A DNA stretch of 64,000 bases from Megamerina dolium (GCA_963854835.1 OY978525.1:87683171-87747170), one strand, 5' to 3'. Shown: positions 46,041 through 60,699, counted from the stretch's first letter. Numbers and translations are program-made. Notes: generated from the sequence alone by a model not told the origin.

Positions 46041-49000
46041 ATACATGCATGCAAATATAAGTAATATATGTATGTACCTACGGCCGAATGAACGAATGTA
46101 GAATACTGTGTAAAAACAACAATTACACAATGGATGCATTCATCGTGCACATAGAATATTTCCAAATAAACAACAAATCATCAAATTGACAGGCAATACA
46201 AATCGACTCATCGAAAAGGCAGCATTTGGCAATGGAGACAATTTTATGCAAATGATATAAAATGTCGTGGAGAGAGAGAGAGAGAGAGAGAGAGTTAGAT
46301 ATTGTGTTAGATGGAAATATTGAATAAAGAAAATAGTAGAAAATTGAAAAGCAACAACAACTACTTGAAACTTTCCTTATAGGGATGTGTTCTCCACCTT
46401 GTGTGAGAAACTCCAATGGATTGATGGGTATTGATGTGTAAGCCATTATTAACGTAGTATACAATATTTATTAGTGATTTCTATTGTACTTAGTGTATAT
46501 AGTAGAACAAGTAATATTCTGTACCTTTGAAGCAATTCGATTGATTTGGAATAAACAGATATTTTGCAAGAAGCAGGTATTAAGTAGTGTGGTTGGTAGT
46601 ATCAGTGTCGTGTTTCTCTGAACCACCGCTACAATGAGGTGATATTTAGAATCAGGGTACTATAAAAAATTTACTTCAATTCGCTCGTCTGTGATTTGAC
46701 TTTGTTTTCGAATTAAATTTGGAATTAGAAACATTTTTTTTCTTCACAATCCGAGTGGTTAATGAATGGTCCATTCACCCACAATATATGATTTGAAATT
46801 TCAACAAATTGACAGCAAAGGTTTTGATAAACTTTACAATAAAAAGCAACACCATAATGCGAAGTAATTAAAAAATAACAATAATTATCAATTATCAATC
46901 ATATTTAGGGATGTATTTTTTTAGCCATTTTAGTCACCAAAATGTTTTCACAAACTATTTTATGTAAGTTTCTTACTTGCCTTGACTTAAAGAAGAAAAA
47001 CATTTACAAATTTCGATTTGAATGCATTAGGATGTTATCTAATTGTTGCTGAATTCATCGGCTGTTGTACAAAAATGATTCTGTTGTGGAAATTAGTCTG
47101 TAAACCAGTAGCTATTCAAAATACTTTAGGTACGTCCCTAAATGAGCAGTAATTAGTGATCTAGATTAGGTAAGCTGTACCTTTTCAAACAGTTTCAAGG
47201 TACTTTAGACCAGGTCAATGAGATATATATCTATGTATTCTGGTCCAAACGATCATTACCTGTGCCAGACAACTCGTAAAAATGGAGGAAATGTGGCGTT
47301 TACACGCTGTGCTGCGTTGAGTTAAAAGTTCAACTAAAACCAATCTAATTTGTAAACTTATTATTTATTTAATAAAAATGCCATTAAGCGAATAAATACA
47401 TTCAGTTTCTAAAAAAAGTAAATATAAATTTCTTTGTCAAATTGTATTTCACACTAACACATTTAACACGGAAAAAATGACAGAGGTAGGGAGAGTGGGA
47501 GAAGGTCGCTTCTATATATACCTAGATATCCAATGAGAGGGAGAGAGAGAGAGAGAGAGAGAGAAATAAAAAACTAATAAATAAATACAAAATAAAATCG
47601 AACAAATGAACGAATAGTCGAATGAAATATGAAAAATATAAATGGAAAGGAATTACTATTGAATGCGCAGATTTCAGTTTTGGATATATTCAACTAGAAC
47701 CAACAGAAGCAACGATTTATATGCTACATGAGCACATCTCAATGTCTGTACCTATGTATACTTAGTTCACATGAAAGCGGTAATGTTCGATTTCACATTG
47801 ATTTTTTTTTCAAAGCAATGTTTACGGAAGGAAAATCTAAATGTGCAGTGTTAGCCAACATTTAAACTGCGCACTTTGGTTTCCGTTTTCCGTTACAGCG
47901 AACCCAAAGGGTACAAAATATAAAAATGGTGATGCTAACTATATATGTATGTACCATGGCCGAAAATAGTTACCACATACTACCTACTTGTATAAAATAT
48001 TACTCATAGAATCATAAGCCCATAAACAAATATGCGAATTGAAATTAATTTAAAATATCATGTTTATATCTATTTGATTTAGTGTGAAGAAAATCAAGTA
48101 GCTATAATATCTTAAACTATTAACAAATACTAACATCACTCTTTTGTATATTTATGTGACACTGAAATTTGAACGTTTCTCATTGTGTACGGAGTACGAT
48201 ATAAATAGTGTATCAGTTCATCTTCACTTTACCAAATAAATGTATGAGTAAAAGAAATCCCCAAAAGTGTACATAGTCTCAAAATGCTCATAAGATGTAA
48301 TTTTCCTTTCTATATGTACATATCTATGAGTATATAAGTATGTACGTATGTATGTAGTTTCCTTTTGTTTTGTAGAAGAACAGGAAAAAGGACTAGAAGA
48401 GAATGCAATGGCACAGAATCTTATGTACATGCTCAGATATATGGCTTTCTTATTCGAAATGGGAAGATGTATGATATATACCTAGCCCAGGCAAAATATA
48501 CAGTTTACTTGTGGCAGGTGGAATTATTGATTCATTTCAATGACGTTTAGAATTGAACACCGCGCTTATGTGCGAAGAGAAACATTACCCTTTACCAAAA
48601 TAGAGAACTTATGCATACGTCAGTCATTTCCAGTTTTCTCTGCATTCTTCATATTTTGTATTCTGTGTCTATTTACAGTTTTTCAAAATGAATTAATCGC
48701 TTCAAATTGCAAATATTTTGGATTATAGGCAGAGTTGAACTAAAGTATGTAGTATTCTTAAAATTTGTCAAAAATTGTATAACGGCTTCTATCTGCTTGA
48801 ATCCGAGTATATTTCACACAACTCTTGCAGATTTGAGTGTATGTGAGTTTTTTTTGCGATATCTTTATTTTATTTTATCTTATTTTTTCGCATTGTAGAT
48901 TCGCTTTCTTTGATTTTGCGATGAGTCGTTTTTCTTTTGTAGTCACTTCCATTCGCTTTGCTTGATTTTTCTATCTTACTGTAAAATACGATTGAAGCCA

Positions 49001-50140
49001 CATAAAACAGTTGAGTGAAGATAAGGTTAACTTTTGAATTGTTTGTATTTTTATTCTTCTATCGTTTGTACTTTTATGTCATTTACTCTTGGTTTCTTCA
49101 ATATGTATGCATGTATGCACATGTATGTGCATATAGTAATGTGAAATTCATTTTCCTTGAGTTTAACCTGATACGCTCCGATACGAAAGAGTTTCTTTTA
49201 CTTTTGGTTGTTGTTCTTGCTGTTGTTGTTGCTGCTTTCTTCGAATTTTATTCTTAGGCCACTTAAATTTACCGTTATATTCCAATCACGTCCATATCTG
49301 TACTAGCTGCGGTTCGTGTCTTCAAATATCTGCTCGATGTCCTGTCAGTTTTCATTCGATACTCTGCTTTCTTGTGCCATTGCTGCTTGCTGTTTGCTGC
49401 TTTCTGTTACTGTAGTCGTTATGCTTATTTCCACAACTACATATATATTCATACACATATGTATGTATAAAAATCCTATGTGCAAGTATGTATGAATGTA
49501 TTTTTGTATGAGTTGGTTAAATGTACTTGCATGATTTTGCTTATTTTCTTCAGAACAATATTTTTTTGCTTTTGTGTTTTTGGCATTTTTATTGTTTTTG
49601 ATATTACAACATACAATACGTATATATAGTCCTTATGCTGTTGATATTACTGTTGTTGTTGATGGTGCTTTAAATGTGGTGTCAAAGTTCATATACTTTA
49701 GTCATTCATTTTCTTACTTTATGAAGCGAATCTAACACTTTTGTGGCATATTTATATTTTTGACAATTTCCACTTATTCGATTGTTGTTGCCGTTGGTAT
49801 TGGTCTTCATACACTTTATATTATATTATTATTTGCACATACAGTGGGTCATATTATGTGAACTTTTCAGTAGCGTAATTATAAGCGCATTAAGATTACA
49901 ATGTGACAATTCTATGTTGAATTTTTCCACAAATTAATATTGAAAAAGCGACACAATAACAGTAGCTATTGTGTTTTCTATGGCCACATATACCAAAGAG
50001 TTTTTAAATAACATAACTGTATTTCAGATTTCTTAACGTATTTCATAATACGAATTATTTAATCAAGTAGATTTTGCTAAAAAATATTGTAAAAATTCTG
50101 TTCGAAAAATTTATTGCGAAATAGGGAAATTTTAGAAAAG
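43073..50140. other. Seven kb of AT-rich spacer with simple repeats
   Basis: No convincing gene is present. Simple tracts are (TA)n at 45985-46036, (GA)n at 46269-46295 and 47541-47563, and short (GAT)n-like runs at 44090-44135. Open frames such as 46464-46123 and 49015-49257 are driven by these tracts and by AT-rich composition. A short direct repeat lies at 44731-44782 and 44953-44992. Confidence 0.55.
45985..46036. repeat. (TA)n microsatellite
   Basis: About 26 TA units are uninterrupted. The peptide frames of alternating Tyr/Ile across it are artefacts. Confidence 0.9.
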
Positions 50141-50142
50141 TA

Positions 50143-50320
50143 TGTCGGTTGTTGCCGTAGGTCAGTGGTTACAGCTTTGGTCTGCTGATCTATAGGTCCT
50201 GGGTTCAATCTAAGGCTGAAACATAAATTTAATATCGAAAAGATTTTTCCTTCGAACGGTGCCAGCCTGTCGGCAAGCAATTGGGATTTTAACACACACA
50301 ACAGTACTGGAAATATGCGA
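50143..50320 (+). mobile_element. Diverged, shortened tRNA-derived SINE
   Basis: The head, ttgccgtaggtcagtggttacagctttggtctgctgatct...gggttcaatc, is followed by the first part of the family body (atatcgaaaagatttttccttcgaacggtgcc) and then jumps to cacacaacagtactgga. The central ~120 bp of the body are deleted. It is probably an old copy or a related subfamily. Confidence 0.7.
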
Positions 50321-50694
50321 TACTTATAGGTATCGATTATTTATTTATTATTTTTATTTCGGTTGATGATTGAGTAGTGAACGTTAGATACCGAAACGAG
50401 CTGCCAACAGCGAATATTGCTTCGATCTTGGTGCGATCTAGACTTGTTATTATTTGCAGTTGAACCTTTTGCAATGAGTCGCATAATTGAAATCAAAAAG
50501 GCTATTTGAATGATATCATTTCTAAAACAAATTGAAATTGATATTGAATTAAAATTGCAGTAAAAAATTTTCCTCAAATCAGGCACCATTAATGGAAAAC
50601 TGATTGCTGATCTACTATTTATCATATTAGACATGATCGTTCGCCGTCTTGGTAGAATCTGTATCGGTGTATAATCTCACTTTTGATTAACACT
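50321..50694. other. Unassigned sequence
   Basis: No family is recognised. It may include a decayed upstream part of the Jockey element that follows. Confidence 0.35.
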
Positions 50695-51725
50695 AAATGC
50701 ACTAAATGTAGAACAAGTTCACAGAATAGTATCTAACATTACAAAAGCGTTCGAAGCAAAGCAGTACTGCTCAGCAGTATTTCTGGACGTCGCACAAGCT
50801 TTTGATAAGGTTTGGCATGATGGCCTACTTCACAAAATCGGTTGTCTCTTTCCTGATAATATTTGCAAAATATTAAAGAGCTAACTGTTGAATAGGAAAT
50901 TTATGGTTAAACAAAGATCGTATTTAACTCAAACACTTACGATAATGGCTGGGGTCCCGCAAGGAAGCGTCTTAGGTCCCTTTTATATCTAATCTACACT
51001 TCAAATATACTAACAAATGGCAATCTTTTCACATCAACTTTTGCAGACGATACAGCAATCTTGAGCGTCGATTATAATCCCAGTAAAGCGTCAGAAAAAC
51101 TGCAAAGTCACTTAAAAAGAGTACAACACTGGCTGGAGACATGGCGTATTAGAATCAACGAATCAAAATGCGTCCATATGACTTTCACGTTGAACAGAAA
51201 AACATGCCCTCAACTACAAATTAATGGTCAAAAAATACCACAAAAAACGAAGTGACCTATCTAGGCTTTCATCTCGATAGAAGGCTAACCTGGAAGAAGC
51301 ACATTGAAACAAGCAATCGCATGCTAAATTAAAAGCAGCCAAACTTCATTGGTTGATTGGAAACGCCTCGAAATTGTCACTTCATAATAAAATGCTTATA
51401 TTCAAGTCCACCATTAAACCAATTTGGAGCTATGGCATTCAGCTTTGGGCACTTCTTCAAACTCTAATATTGAGAAAATTCAGCGTGTTCAATCTAAAAT
51501 CCTTAGACGTCTTTGCCGAGTTCCTTGGTACATCAGTAACACAAATATACACAAGGACCTACAGATTGACACTATTAAAATAGACATAGGGAAACATTTC
51601 CAACGTTACTCTGAATGACTAAGTAATCATCCTAATACTCTAGCGAGAGAGCTCCTTAAGCTTAAATATATTTAAAGACTAAAAATGAAAAATGTTTTAA
51701 ATATATCTTTCACATAATCTCTCAT
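50695..51725 (+). mobile_element. Jockey-type LINE fragment (reverse transcriptase)
   Basis: Conceptual pieces on the plus strand follow the Jockey-clade RT. VEQVHRIVSNITKAFEAK is followed by VFLDVAQAFDKVWHDGL (motif A, catalytic Asp). AGVPQGSVLGP comes next, then STFADDTAILS (catalytic FADD box), VQHWLETWRIRINESKC, TYLGFHLDRRLTWKKHI and RRLCRVPWYISN. A TAA (about 50881) and several frameshifts break it. The endonuclease and ORF1 are missing, so the copy is 5'-truncated. The 3' end is an A/T-rich tail at 51725-51740 that joins a SINE. This family is distinct from RTE and may be the same family as the element at 60.7-64 kb. Confidence 0.85.
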
Positions 51726-51740
51726 TAAATAAATAAAAAA

Positions 51741-52096
51741 ATAAATATGTGGCACTTAAAGCCCCAAAGGGCTCATTGGCCGAGCTTCTCTTCCATTACT
51801 GTTGTGCGTCTTAAATTTTGGACAGTATTAGAAGGGACCTACTTATTTTAGCCGGTTCCGAACGGCAGAACACTTGTGACATCACTTTTTCTGAGCTTTG
51901 TCACAGAGTGCTTTTAGAAGCTTTTTCATGGCAAGTTGTTACTGTCGGAAGAATTGCCAATTGCTTGCCGACAGGTGAGTACCGTTCGAAAGAAAAATCT
52001 TATCGATATTAAATTTGTTATGCATCAGCCGGGGATTGAACCACGACCTACAGATCAGAAGGCGAACACACTAACCACTGAGCTACGGCACCCACT
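51741..52096 (-). mobile_element. tRNA-derived SINE, full length, reverse
   Basis: Read on the minus strand, the head ggtgccgtagctcagtggtt starts at 52095 and the tail gccccaaagggct / ggcactt mirror ends at about 51750. The body is almost identical to the copies at 17.8 kb and 56.5 kb, so this copy is relatively young. It sits directly against the A/T tail of the Jockey fragment. Confidence 0.88.
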
Positions 52097-52898
52097 CTCA
52101 TTACTATTATATATGTCCTTCATGACATCACATGTTATATTTGTTTGCTTTAATTTATTTGAATGATGTACACATTGGTGTAGAATCAACAAAATGTATT
52201 TTTTAGTATATAAGATTTGAATAATTATTGTTAGTTTCGTAAGAAAGATACAATAAATAGAAGAAATTGAAAAAAAAAAAAAAAACTAAATGCACCAATA
52301 CTTATCATGGTCATTTTTATACTGACATAATAATTTTTCTCATTTCTCATGAATAATTTTATTTATCAATTGCGTTTTTTTAACGCATATTTGTAATTAT
52401 TATTCTATTCCAATTTTTCTGAAGATGTATATCATTCCAAACTATGCGTAGAATAAATGTATGCCAACCCACTGTGCTATTGTGCACACACGCATTCATT
52501 TGCAATTTAACTTTTACTCTCACACTCCGACAGTCTAATAAAATATTATACTTCTCCCACCCTACTCGCATTACTTACCTACTTTTATATTGCAATGAAG
52601 AGGGAGTGCGAATGGGAAAGCAACATAGTTAATGCACGCTGCGTGCGTGTATGTGTAGATTCATTGATGTTTATGGTGTTTGAATTGTGACATGTTAATA
52701 ACAGTAATAATTTCATTTCATACGTGTCTCATCTGTCATTCTTGTATGTGGATATGTGCGCGGGCGTGTGTGTGTGCGTGTGTCTGTGTGAGTACATTTG
52801 CTTTGTCACATATTCAGTTATCAATTATCCAAGTATGCCAATTTTGCAATAATAATAGCGATCGAATATCATCGTGTCATATTGAACAATTGTTTGCT

Positions 52899-52934
<36 letters not shown>

Positions 52935-55900
52935 CTATATGTGGCACTTTTATGACTTTTTCAGAACTATTTGGGGTGAAAATAAAGAGTAAGAAAAAAA
53001 AAAACAAAAAAGAAAAAATCGAGCAAAAACTTGCAATAAATAAACAAAAACTTTGTGGGAGGGTTAGAATTGTATGCGATTGTTGTGAAATGACGTGCCA
53101 TTCATAAGTTAGTCTTTGGTCGCTTGGTTAAATCCTTTTTGTCACACATTCTTCTCATACACTACTACTAAGTGTACGTGTACACGTACAAAATATCCAT
53201 ATCATCCATTGAACGTGTGTATCATATTTACGATAAAATAGCCCAACTTCATATTTGTATTCTCATACTTACAGTGCTGTCAACAAAGTTACATTGTCTT
53301 GTCGATGATTGCCTTACGAGATTAGTAAGAAAAAAAGAGAAAACCAAAAATATTTAATCCGCAATGAAATAAAGTTTTGAAATACAGAAAAAAAACGAAT
53401 GCTAAAGGATTTTCTGCAATGATTGCTAAAGTATTTCCAAAAGATTTAACGTACTATTCTTAAAAAGTATTGAAAATGTTAGGTTGCGTATGTGGGAGTA
53501 TACAGTAGTGGAAATTCCTATTAATTCAAACACCTTTTAATTATTTTTACTGAGGTTGCAGATGATTTTTTTAGTTATTATGCCCAATTAATGTGTAACA
53601 TACTAAAGTGAACAAGAATTATCAAAACTATTATAATGTCAAGTAGAAGAGAATATAAAACGATCAGAACGAAACAATAGGAAAGAAATATAATGAATAG
53701 CCATATAACGTAACCAAGTAAGTATTTTTATAGTTAATTTTTTGGAGCTCAATGCACTCAGGAGAAATAAAAAATATAGCAAAAAATTAATTTTAGTGAA
53801 GCAAAATATTTGATTTAAATGTGTCTTAAGATGGCTACATAAGGCTAACTCAAGCCAAGACTGTGTTTCTGCTGGTTTTGTGGCTGCTAAAATTGTTGAA
53901 TTCCACCCCAAATAAATTCAGTTGGAATGATCATTCTTCGATAAACAAAATCAACAAATAAATCTACTTTATAATTACCAAGCGATCGCAGCTGGAATGT
54001 TGAAATGTATGACAAAGCCGAATTAATTTTTCTACCACAACATTTTCCCGAAATAAACTTACCTTTATTTGCATCCCATAAAAATAAAAAATGGAGAAAA
54101 ACATATATTTTTATGAGCAATACTTCGCCGAGGGCTAGTTACAGAGATAATGATTATTAATATTAATTTAAATATATCTGATTTTATACGAATTTCGGCC
54201 ACAGTACGTACATGTATGTAAGTGTGGGAATATGTTTAAGTTATTAGTAACATCCGATTTTCCGTTGAAACTTTCTCTGCAAAATCAAAAGATGATAAAA
54301 AGAATACAAAAAAGCAAAAAAAAAAAATGCAGGTCATTATTAAGAAATTAAGCAATCTATGTAGATGTGTGTGGTTGTTTGCAAAGACAACAGAAATAAC
54401 AATAAAAACAGCAATAACAATGGCAAATTCTTTTGTCATTAGACTAAAATTGCCATTGTCAGCGTTATCGTCATCATCGTCATTGTAATGATTATCCTTT
54501 TAACGGTTGTTCGCCCTAACTAAACATCAGAATTTCTTCCATTTCCACAGTGTTAGCCAACCAGCATTTAGCCAGAGCCAGGTGTTTGTCTTTATATGAT
54601 ACTTTTCGCGTGTATATCTATATATTTGTTTGTTTGTTTTTTGTTTTTTTGCTTCTGGTTTCACGTGTGTCACATTTAATTAACAAATATAGAAACAAGC
54701 ATGCACACGCACATGTACAATATATATGGCACTAGTATGTATATGCACACGCATTAGCATTGTGAGTGTTACAAAGAAGAATTTCGTAGTATAAAACTTT
54801 TCATTGCTCTAAAATTTTGCAATTTGAACTTTTTACAAGTTTTCGAGCGTACATTGAAATTCTTTCATCGTTTATTACACGCTGTTGACAACACTAATGT
54901 GAAAGGTAAAGCAACTTTGTTCTTTCCATTCTCATTCTTGTTACTTACCACCACTCACTGAAACTAAAGCAGGCACATCAACCGCGTTTTGTCGTTTGCA
55001 TTGCATTTGCATTTGCATTGTCTTAATGACAATTGCAATTTCTCTCACTCTGTCCGCTTTTGTGTGCACGGTTGTCTTTCATTCATTTCACATTCGACGT
55101 ACAATAGTGCAAATACCATTTACATATTATCATAGTCATTGTTGTTTGTAGTTTGCGTTAAATAACCCAAAGAGTGTGAAAGAGTAAGAAAGAGAGAGTA
55201 TATTTGACATTTGTTGAATAGTTAGCCTACCCAGTGAGCAAAATGGTTCAATAATGGTACGTGAAGCGGTTAGCCGACTGCTTTTTACCTTTTTATCGAT
55301 ACTTAGAACTGCAACGCCGCGGAAAATTCAAGCATCATATTTTCTTATATTTCGTAAGTGAATAGTTCAAATAGATATGCAGAAGCTATACTGAAATTTC
55401 CTAAAGTATCTCTCACCTACGAAATGTTACATAGAATGGCATTTCTTGAATTTAATCCTCAACATATTATCTGTTCGATACAAGGATACAATACTTCATT
55501 TATTAGCTTTTCATGATAAAAATTCTTCATTTTCTTACTGGGGTATTCCATGGCATCGTACTGTTTCTTATTGTCATTCTTCTCGTCATCGTTGTCATGG
55601 ATGTTGTTGTTGTTTCGGTTGCTGATATTTCTGTGCGTATTAACGTGTGCTGGAAATAACATTGTCACGTGCGTACATTTTAAACGCTTTCGTATGCGCA
55701 ATTTTCTTTCTCGCTTGATACCAATTGGCAAATAAATGATTCAAATTAAATGGAAAAAAAAAATATAAAATAAACCAAATATAAAAATAGTAAAGCATCC
55801 TTTTCGCTAAGCTTATGTATACATATACGACTATTTAGTACGTGTGCGTACATATGATAGTTTGCGCTAATGGTTATATGCGTATGGTAAAACTTTTCTC

Positions 55901-56214
55901 AATATAATTATGTACAAAATATATACAAATATATATACAAATATAAAGAGAATATTTAGTTGATTACATTGGTGACTTTGTATGTGAGCTAGTGGCATTC
56001 ATTTTTCTTTCACTCAAGATGAATTTACACTTAAAATCACTATAGTTGGATCACTTCTACTAATTATATTGTAGTCTTTTTGCAAATGTGTAATTTTACA
56101 TTTTAAAAGCCAAAAATGAAACCGATTATACTCTTTTAACCTAACTTGATCTTGACAGCAATTTAACAGTTAATATTTATGCTTCATTGCCACGTAAAAA
56201 GTTTTTGGCATCAG
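52097..56214. other. AT-rich spacer with simple repeats
   Basis: No gene is recognised. A (TG)n-like stretch lies at 52755-52795, (TA)n at 52902-52930, and several poly-A runs occur. The open frames are short and compositionally biased. Confidence 0.5.
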
Positions 56215-56503
56215 TTGTTTACAATCATGAAATGGGTCGACATCGAAAGTCTTAATGTTGTAGTTGGCCTATTAAAATGCAACATGGGAAAGGCGATGTC
56301 TTTCGGACGTTGCGACCGCTTGGAATCAGACTTAATTTTGTGTATCGTGCTGTGAAGCTTTTTGAGGATACTGGTGGAGTACGAGACCGTCAAAGATCTG
56401 GCCGTCCGCGCATTGTGAGAACTGCGAAAGTAAACCGTTGCGAAAACATAAATCTTGTCGCGGGAAATGCAATTTTCGCAAAAATCCATGTCCATGAAGA
56501 TTT
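56215..56503 (+). pseudogene. Tc1/mariner-like transposase N-terminal fragment
   Basis: The frame from 56277 reads MQHGKGDVFRTLRPLGIRLN, then FVYRAVKLFEDTGGVRDRQRSGRPRIVRTAKV. This is the HTH/GRPR N-terminal part of a Tc1/mariner-superfamily transposase. After NRCENINLVAGNAIFAKIHVHEDLG it is cut by a SINE, and no catalytic domain follows beyond the SINE. It is a remnant only. Confidence 0.7.
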
Positions 56504-57030
<527 letters not shown>

Positions 57031-57066
57031 TACTTACTTATGTGGCCAGAACAACCGAATATCGAT

Positions 57067-59050
57067 TTAGGCCGAAAATAACATGCTTCGCCAGCCATCT
57101 CTGTTCTTCGCTAGCTGGCGCCAGTTAGAAATTCCAAGCGCCGTCAGGTTCTCCAGTACTTGGTCTTTCCACCGGAGGTTTGGTCTTCCTCTTCTGCGTC
57201 GTCCTCCAGCGGGTTCCGAATATAACACCTTCTTAGCTGGAGCGTGTTCTTCCATTCGCTCGACATGACCTAGCCAGCGCAGCCGCTGGATTTTGATGCG
57301 CTTTACTATGTCAATATCGACATATAGATCGTACAGCTCATGGTTGTACCTTATTCGGTACTCGCCACCAACGCAAATAGGTCCAAAGATCCTGCGTAGG
57401 ACCTTTCTCTCGAAAACCCCAAGCATTCGCTCATCCGAGATGGAAATTGTCCAGGCTTCAGCGCCATATGTTAGGACAGGCATGATAAGAGACTTGTAGA
57501 GTGTAGTTTTCGTTCTTCGAGAGAGGGCTCGACTTTTCAATTGCTTACTCAGCCCAAAGTAACACCTGTTAGCAAGAGTTATCCTACGCATGATCTCCAA
57601 GCTGACGTCATTACTGCTGTTAATGCTGGTTCCAAGATAGACAAAGTCCCTTACTACTTCAAAAGCGTAGTTGTCAACAGTGACGTGCTGTCCAAGACGC
57701 CGGGACTCTTTGTTTGTTGACACTAGATACTTCGTCTTGCCCTCGTTCACCGTGAGACCCATCCGACGCGACTCTCTTTCCAACTCTGAGAATGCTGCAC
57801 TGACTGCTCGCATGTTCATGCCGATTATGTCAATATCGTCGGCATACGCTAACAGCATGACACTTTTGTTGAAGATAGTGCCATTATGTCGTAGATCAGC
57901 AGCTCGTATTATTTTCTCCATAATAAGATTGAAGAAGTCGCACGATAACGAATCACCTTGTCTGAAACCCCGTTCGGTATTAAACGGTGCGGAGAGGTCC
58001 TTCCCAATTTTCACTGCACAACGAGAGTTATGCAGTGTCATTCTACAAAGTCGAATGAGCTTTGCAGGAATACCGAACTCAGACATTGTTGCGTAGAGGT
58101 AATCCCTTACCGGACTGTCGAAAGCGGCTTTATAATCAACAAATAGGTGGTGTGTGTCGATCTGTTTTTCTTGGGTCTTCTCCAGGATTTGGCGCAGTGT
58201 GAAAATCTGGTCGATGGTGGATTTACCAGGTCTGAAGCCACACTGATAAGGTCCAATCAGGTTGCTGAGCATAGGCTTCAACCTTTCACACAGTACGCTC
58301 GATAGAACCTTGTATGCGATGCTCAGGAGACTTATTCCACGGTAGTTGGCGCAAATTGTGGGGTCTCCTTTTTTATGTACAGGACAGAGAACACTGAGCC
58401 TCCAATCATCAGGCATGCTTTCATCCGACCATATTCTGCTTATGAGCTGGTGCATGCGGGTGAGCAGCTCATCGCCTCCGGTCTTAAACAACTCGGCAGG
58501 CAGGCCATCAGCACCTGCAGCTTTGTTGTTCTTCAGCCTTAAAATGGCCGTTTCAACCTCGTCATAGTCGGGTGGTGGAACATCAACACCATCATCTGTA
58601 ATTGGGGTTATCGGGCAATCTCCTCCACTTTCGGAATTGTTCGTAGCATCGCCATTCAGTAACGTGGAGAAGTGTTCCCTCCATAGGCTCAGTACACTCT
58701 GGACATCTGTAACCAGATTCCCATTTCCATCACGACAAGAAGAGGCTCCGGGATTTAAACCTCCACTTAGGCGCTTGATCTTTTCGAAGAATTTTCGAGT
58801 CTCATTCTTGTCGGTACACATCTCTATCTCCTCACACTCACGTCTTTCCAACTCCCTCTTCTTGCGCCTGAAAAGACGTCTCTCTGCACTCCTTTTCTCT
58901 CTATACCGCTCCTTAACAGCTCGCGTTGCGCCTGCACGCAGGGTTCTTCTGTAGGCGATAGTCCGATAGTCGAGTGGAAAATGCATCTGCTGTCTCTGGT
59001 GATCGCAGCTTACTGACGTCGAGCTTTCTCTGTGTGGGACTTCTCTTGTT
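57067..59050 (-). CDS. RTE reverse transcriptase (uninterrupted frame)
   Basis: The protein copies element RNA at the target site during retrotransposition. After a basic linker ([20 protein letters not shown]) come the RT blocks: [52 protein letters not shown] (motif A), [26 protein letters not shown] (catalytic box), then the thumb and a C-terminal RWLGHVERM and [12 protein letters not shown]. It ends at TAG/TGA 57067. The RT frame is open throughout, with catalytic Asp residues intact. It is out of frame with the endonuclease upstream by one base, and RTE elements normally encode both as one polyprotein. The copy is therefore probably defective despite the intact RT. The upstream limit is approximate. 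Confidence 0.85.
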
Positions 59051-59884
59051 ATTTGCGACACATAAGCGTGTGCGCACCTTAGCTGCAACAAGGTAGTGAT
59101 CCGAGTCGATGTTGGCACCACGGATCGATTTCACGTCCATCACACTGGAAGCATGCCTTCCGTCAATCACCACATGATCAATTTGGTTTCTTGTACGATG
59201 ATCTGGAGACAGCCATGTCGCTTTGTGGATGTCGAGATGCTGGAATCTGGTACCACCAATTACCATGTTTCGTGCTGCGGCGAAGTCGATCAGCCTCATT
59301 CCGTTATCGGAGGTGTTCTGGTGGAGGCTGAATTTTCCGACAGTTGGACCAAAGGTACCTTCCTTGCCCACCCTGGCATTAAAGTCGCCAAGCACGATTT
59401 TGATATCGTGGCGGGGGCAGCGGTCATAAGCTTCTTCGAGGCGCTGAAAGAAGCTCTCCTTGGTCACATTGTCCTTCTCATCCGTCGGAGCGTGGGCACA
59501 TATAAGCCTGATGTTGAAAAATTTTGCCTTGATGCGGATTGTGGCCAGCCGTTCGTTCACAGGCGTGAACTGTGAGACAAGATGTCGTAGTCTCTTGCTG
59601 ACCAAAAATCCACATCCTAATTCGTGCCTTTCAGCATGGCAACTGTAGTAGATGTCACAAGACGCTCTTTTGGAGCAGCCCTGTCCTGTCCATCGCATTT
59701 CCTGGAGAGCGGTGATGTCAGCTCTGTATTTTTCGAGGACATCAACCAGCTGGATAGCGGCACCCTCCCTATAAAGGGACCGGACATTCCAGGTGCATAT
59801 CCGTAAATCATTGTCCTTTTTTCGTTTGCGGGGGTCATCAACAAAAGCGGTAGTCCTTATCCGAGGCATTTTAGTTTTTTTCAT
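58913..59884 (-). CDS. RTE APE-type endonuclease frame
   Basis: The frame starts with a basic N-terminus (KKTKMPRIRTTAF) and then shows the exonuclease/endonuclease/phosphatase fold: LRICTWNVRSLYREG (Asn), ITALQEMRWTGQG (catalytic Glu), KIVLGDFNARVG (Asp/Asn), HKATWLSPDHRTRNQIDHV and NIDSDHYLVAAKV (catalytic Ser-Asp-His). The domain is complete. It nicks target DNA to prime reverse transcription. After [11 protein letters not shown] the frame runs into [11 protein letters not shown] and stops at 58913. The other frame continues [15 protein letters not shown] into the RT. A one-base frameshift near 58950-58975 best explains this. Confidence 0.85.
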   Translation of the reverse strand: MKKTKMPRIRTTAFVDDPRKRKKDNDLRICTWNVRSLYREGAAIQLVDVLEKYRADITALQEMRWTGQGCSKRASCDIYYSCHAERHELGCGFLVSKRLRHLVSQFTPVNERLATIRIKAKFFNIRLICAHAPTDEKDNVTKESFFQRLEEAYDRCPRHDIKIVLGDFNARVGKEGTFGPTVGKFSLHQNTSDNGMRLIDFAAARNMVIGGTRFQHLDIHKATWLSPDHRTRNQIDHVVIDGRHASSVMDVKSIRGANIDSDHYLVAAKVRTRLCVANNKRSPTQRKLDVSKLRSPETADAFSTRLSDYRLQKNPACRRNASC

Positions 59885-60236
59885 TGGGGGGGTTTTTTAT
59901 GTGGCGGGTCCCAAACCCAACGCACAACCTCTAACCGAGGAGATTTTCGCCACTCACTTCAGCCGCCTCCCAGCGGGTGCCAGGAAGACGTTGCCCGGTG
60001 GTCGCCACATGGAGGGCCCCCATTAATAATAATGAAAGCGCCGTCACATAGTAAGCAGAGCAAGCTATATGACTACCCCTCATTAACAAATAAAGGTATC
60101 ATCACATAGCGCTCAGATCAAACTACATGACAGCCAGTGAGTTGACTTGCGATGAGTTCAACAAGGATTGCGCTAGCCCCACCCAGTTGAGGCAGTTAGA
60201 CACGTTACCTTGCGAAAACACCACCAGACCACCAGA

Positions 60237-60699
<463 letters not shown>

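Noticed and set aside
59096..59575. 159-codon plus-strand frame over the RTE endonuclease
   Set aside because: It is a shadow of the minus-strand endonuclease, which has all the catalytic motifs.
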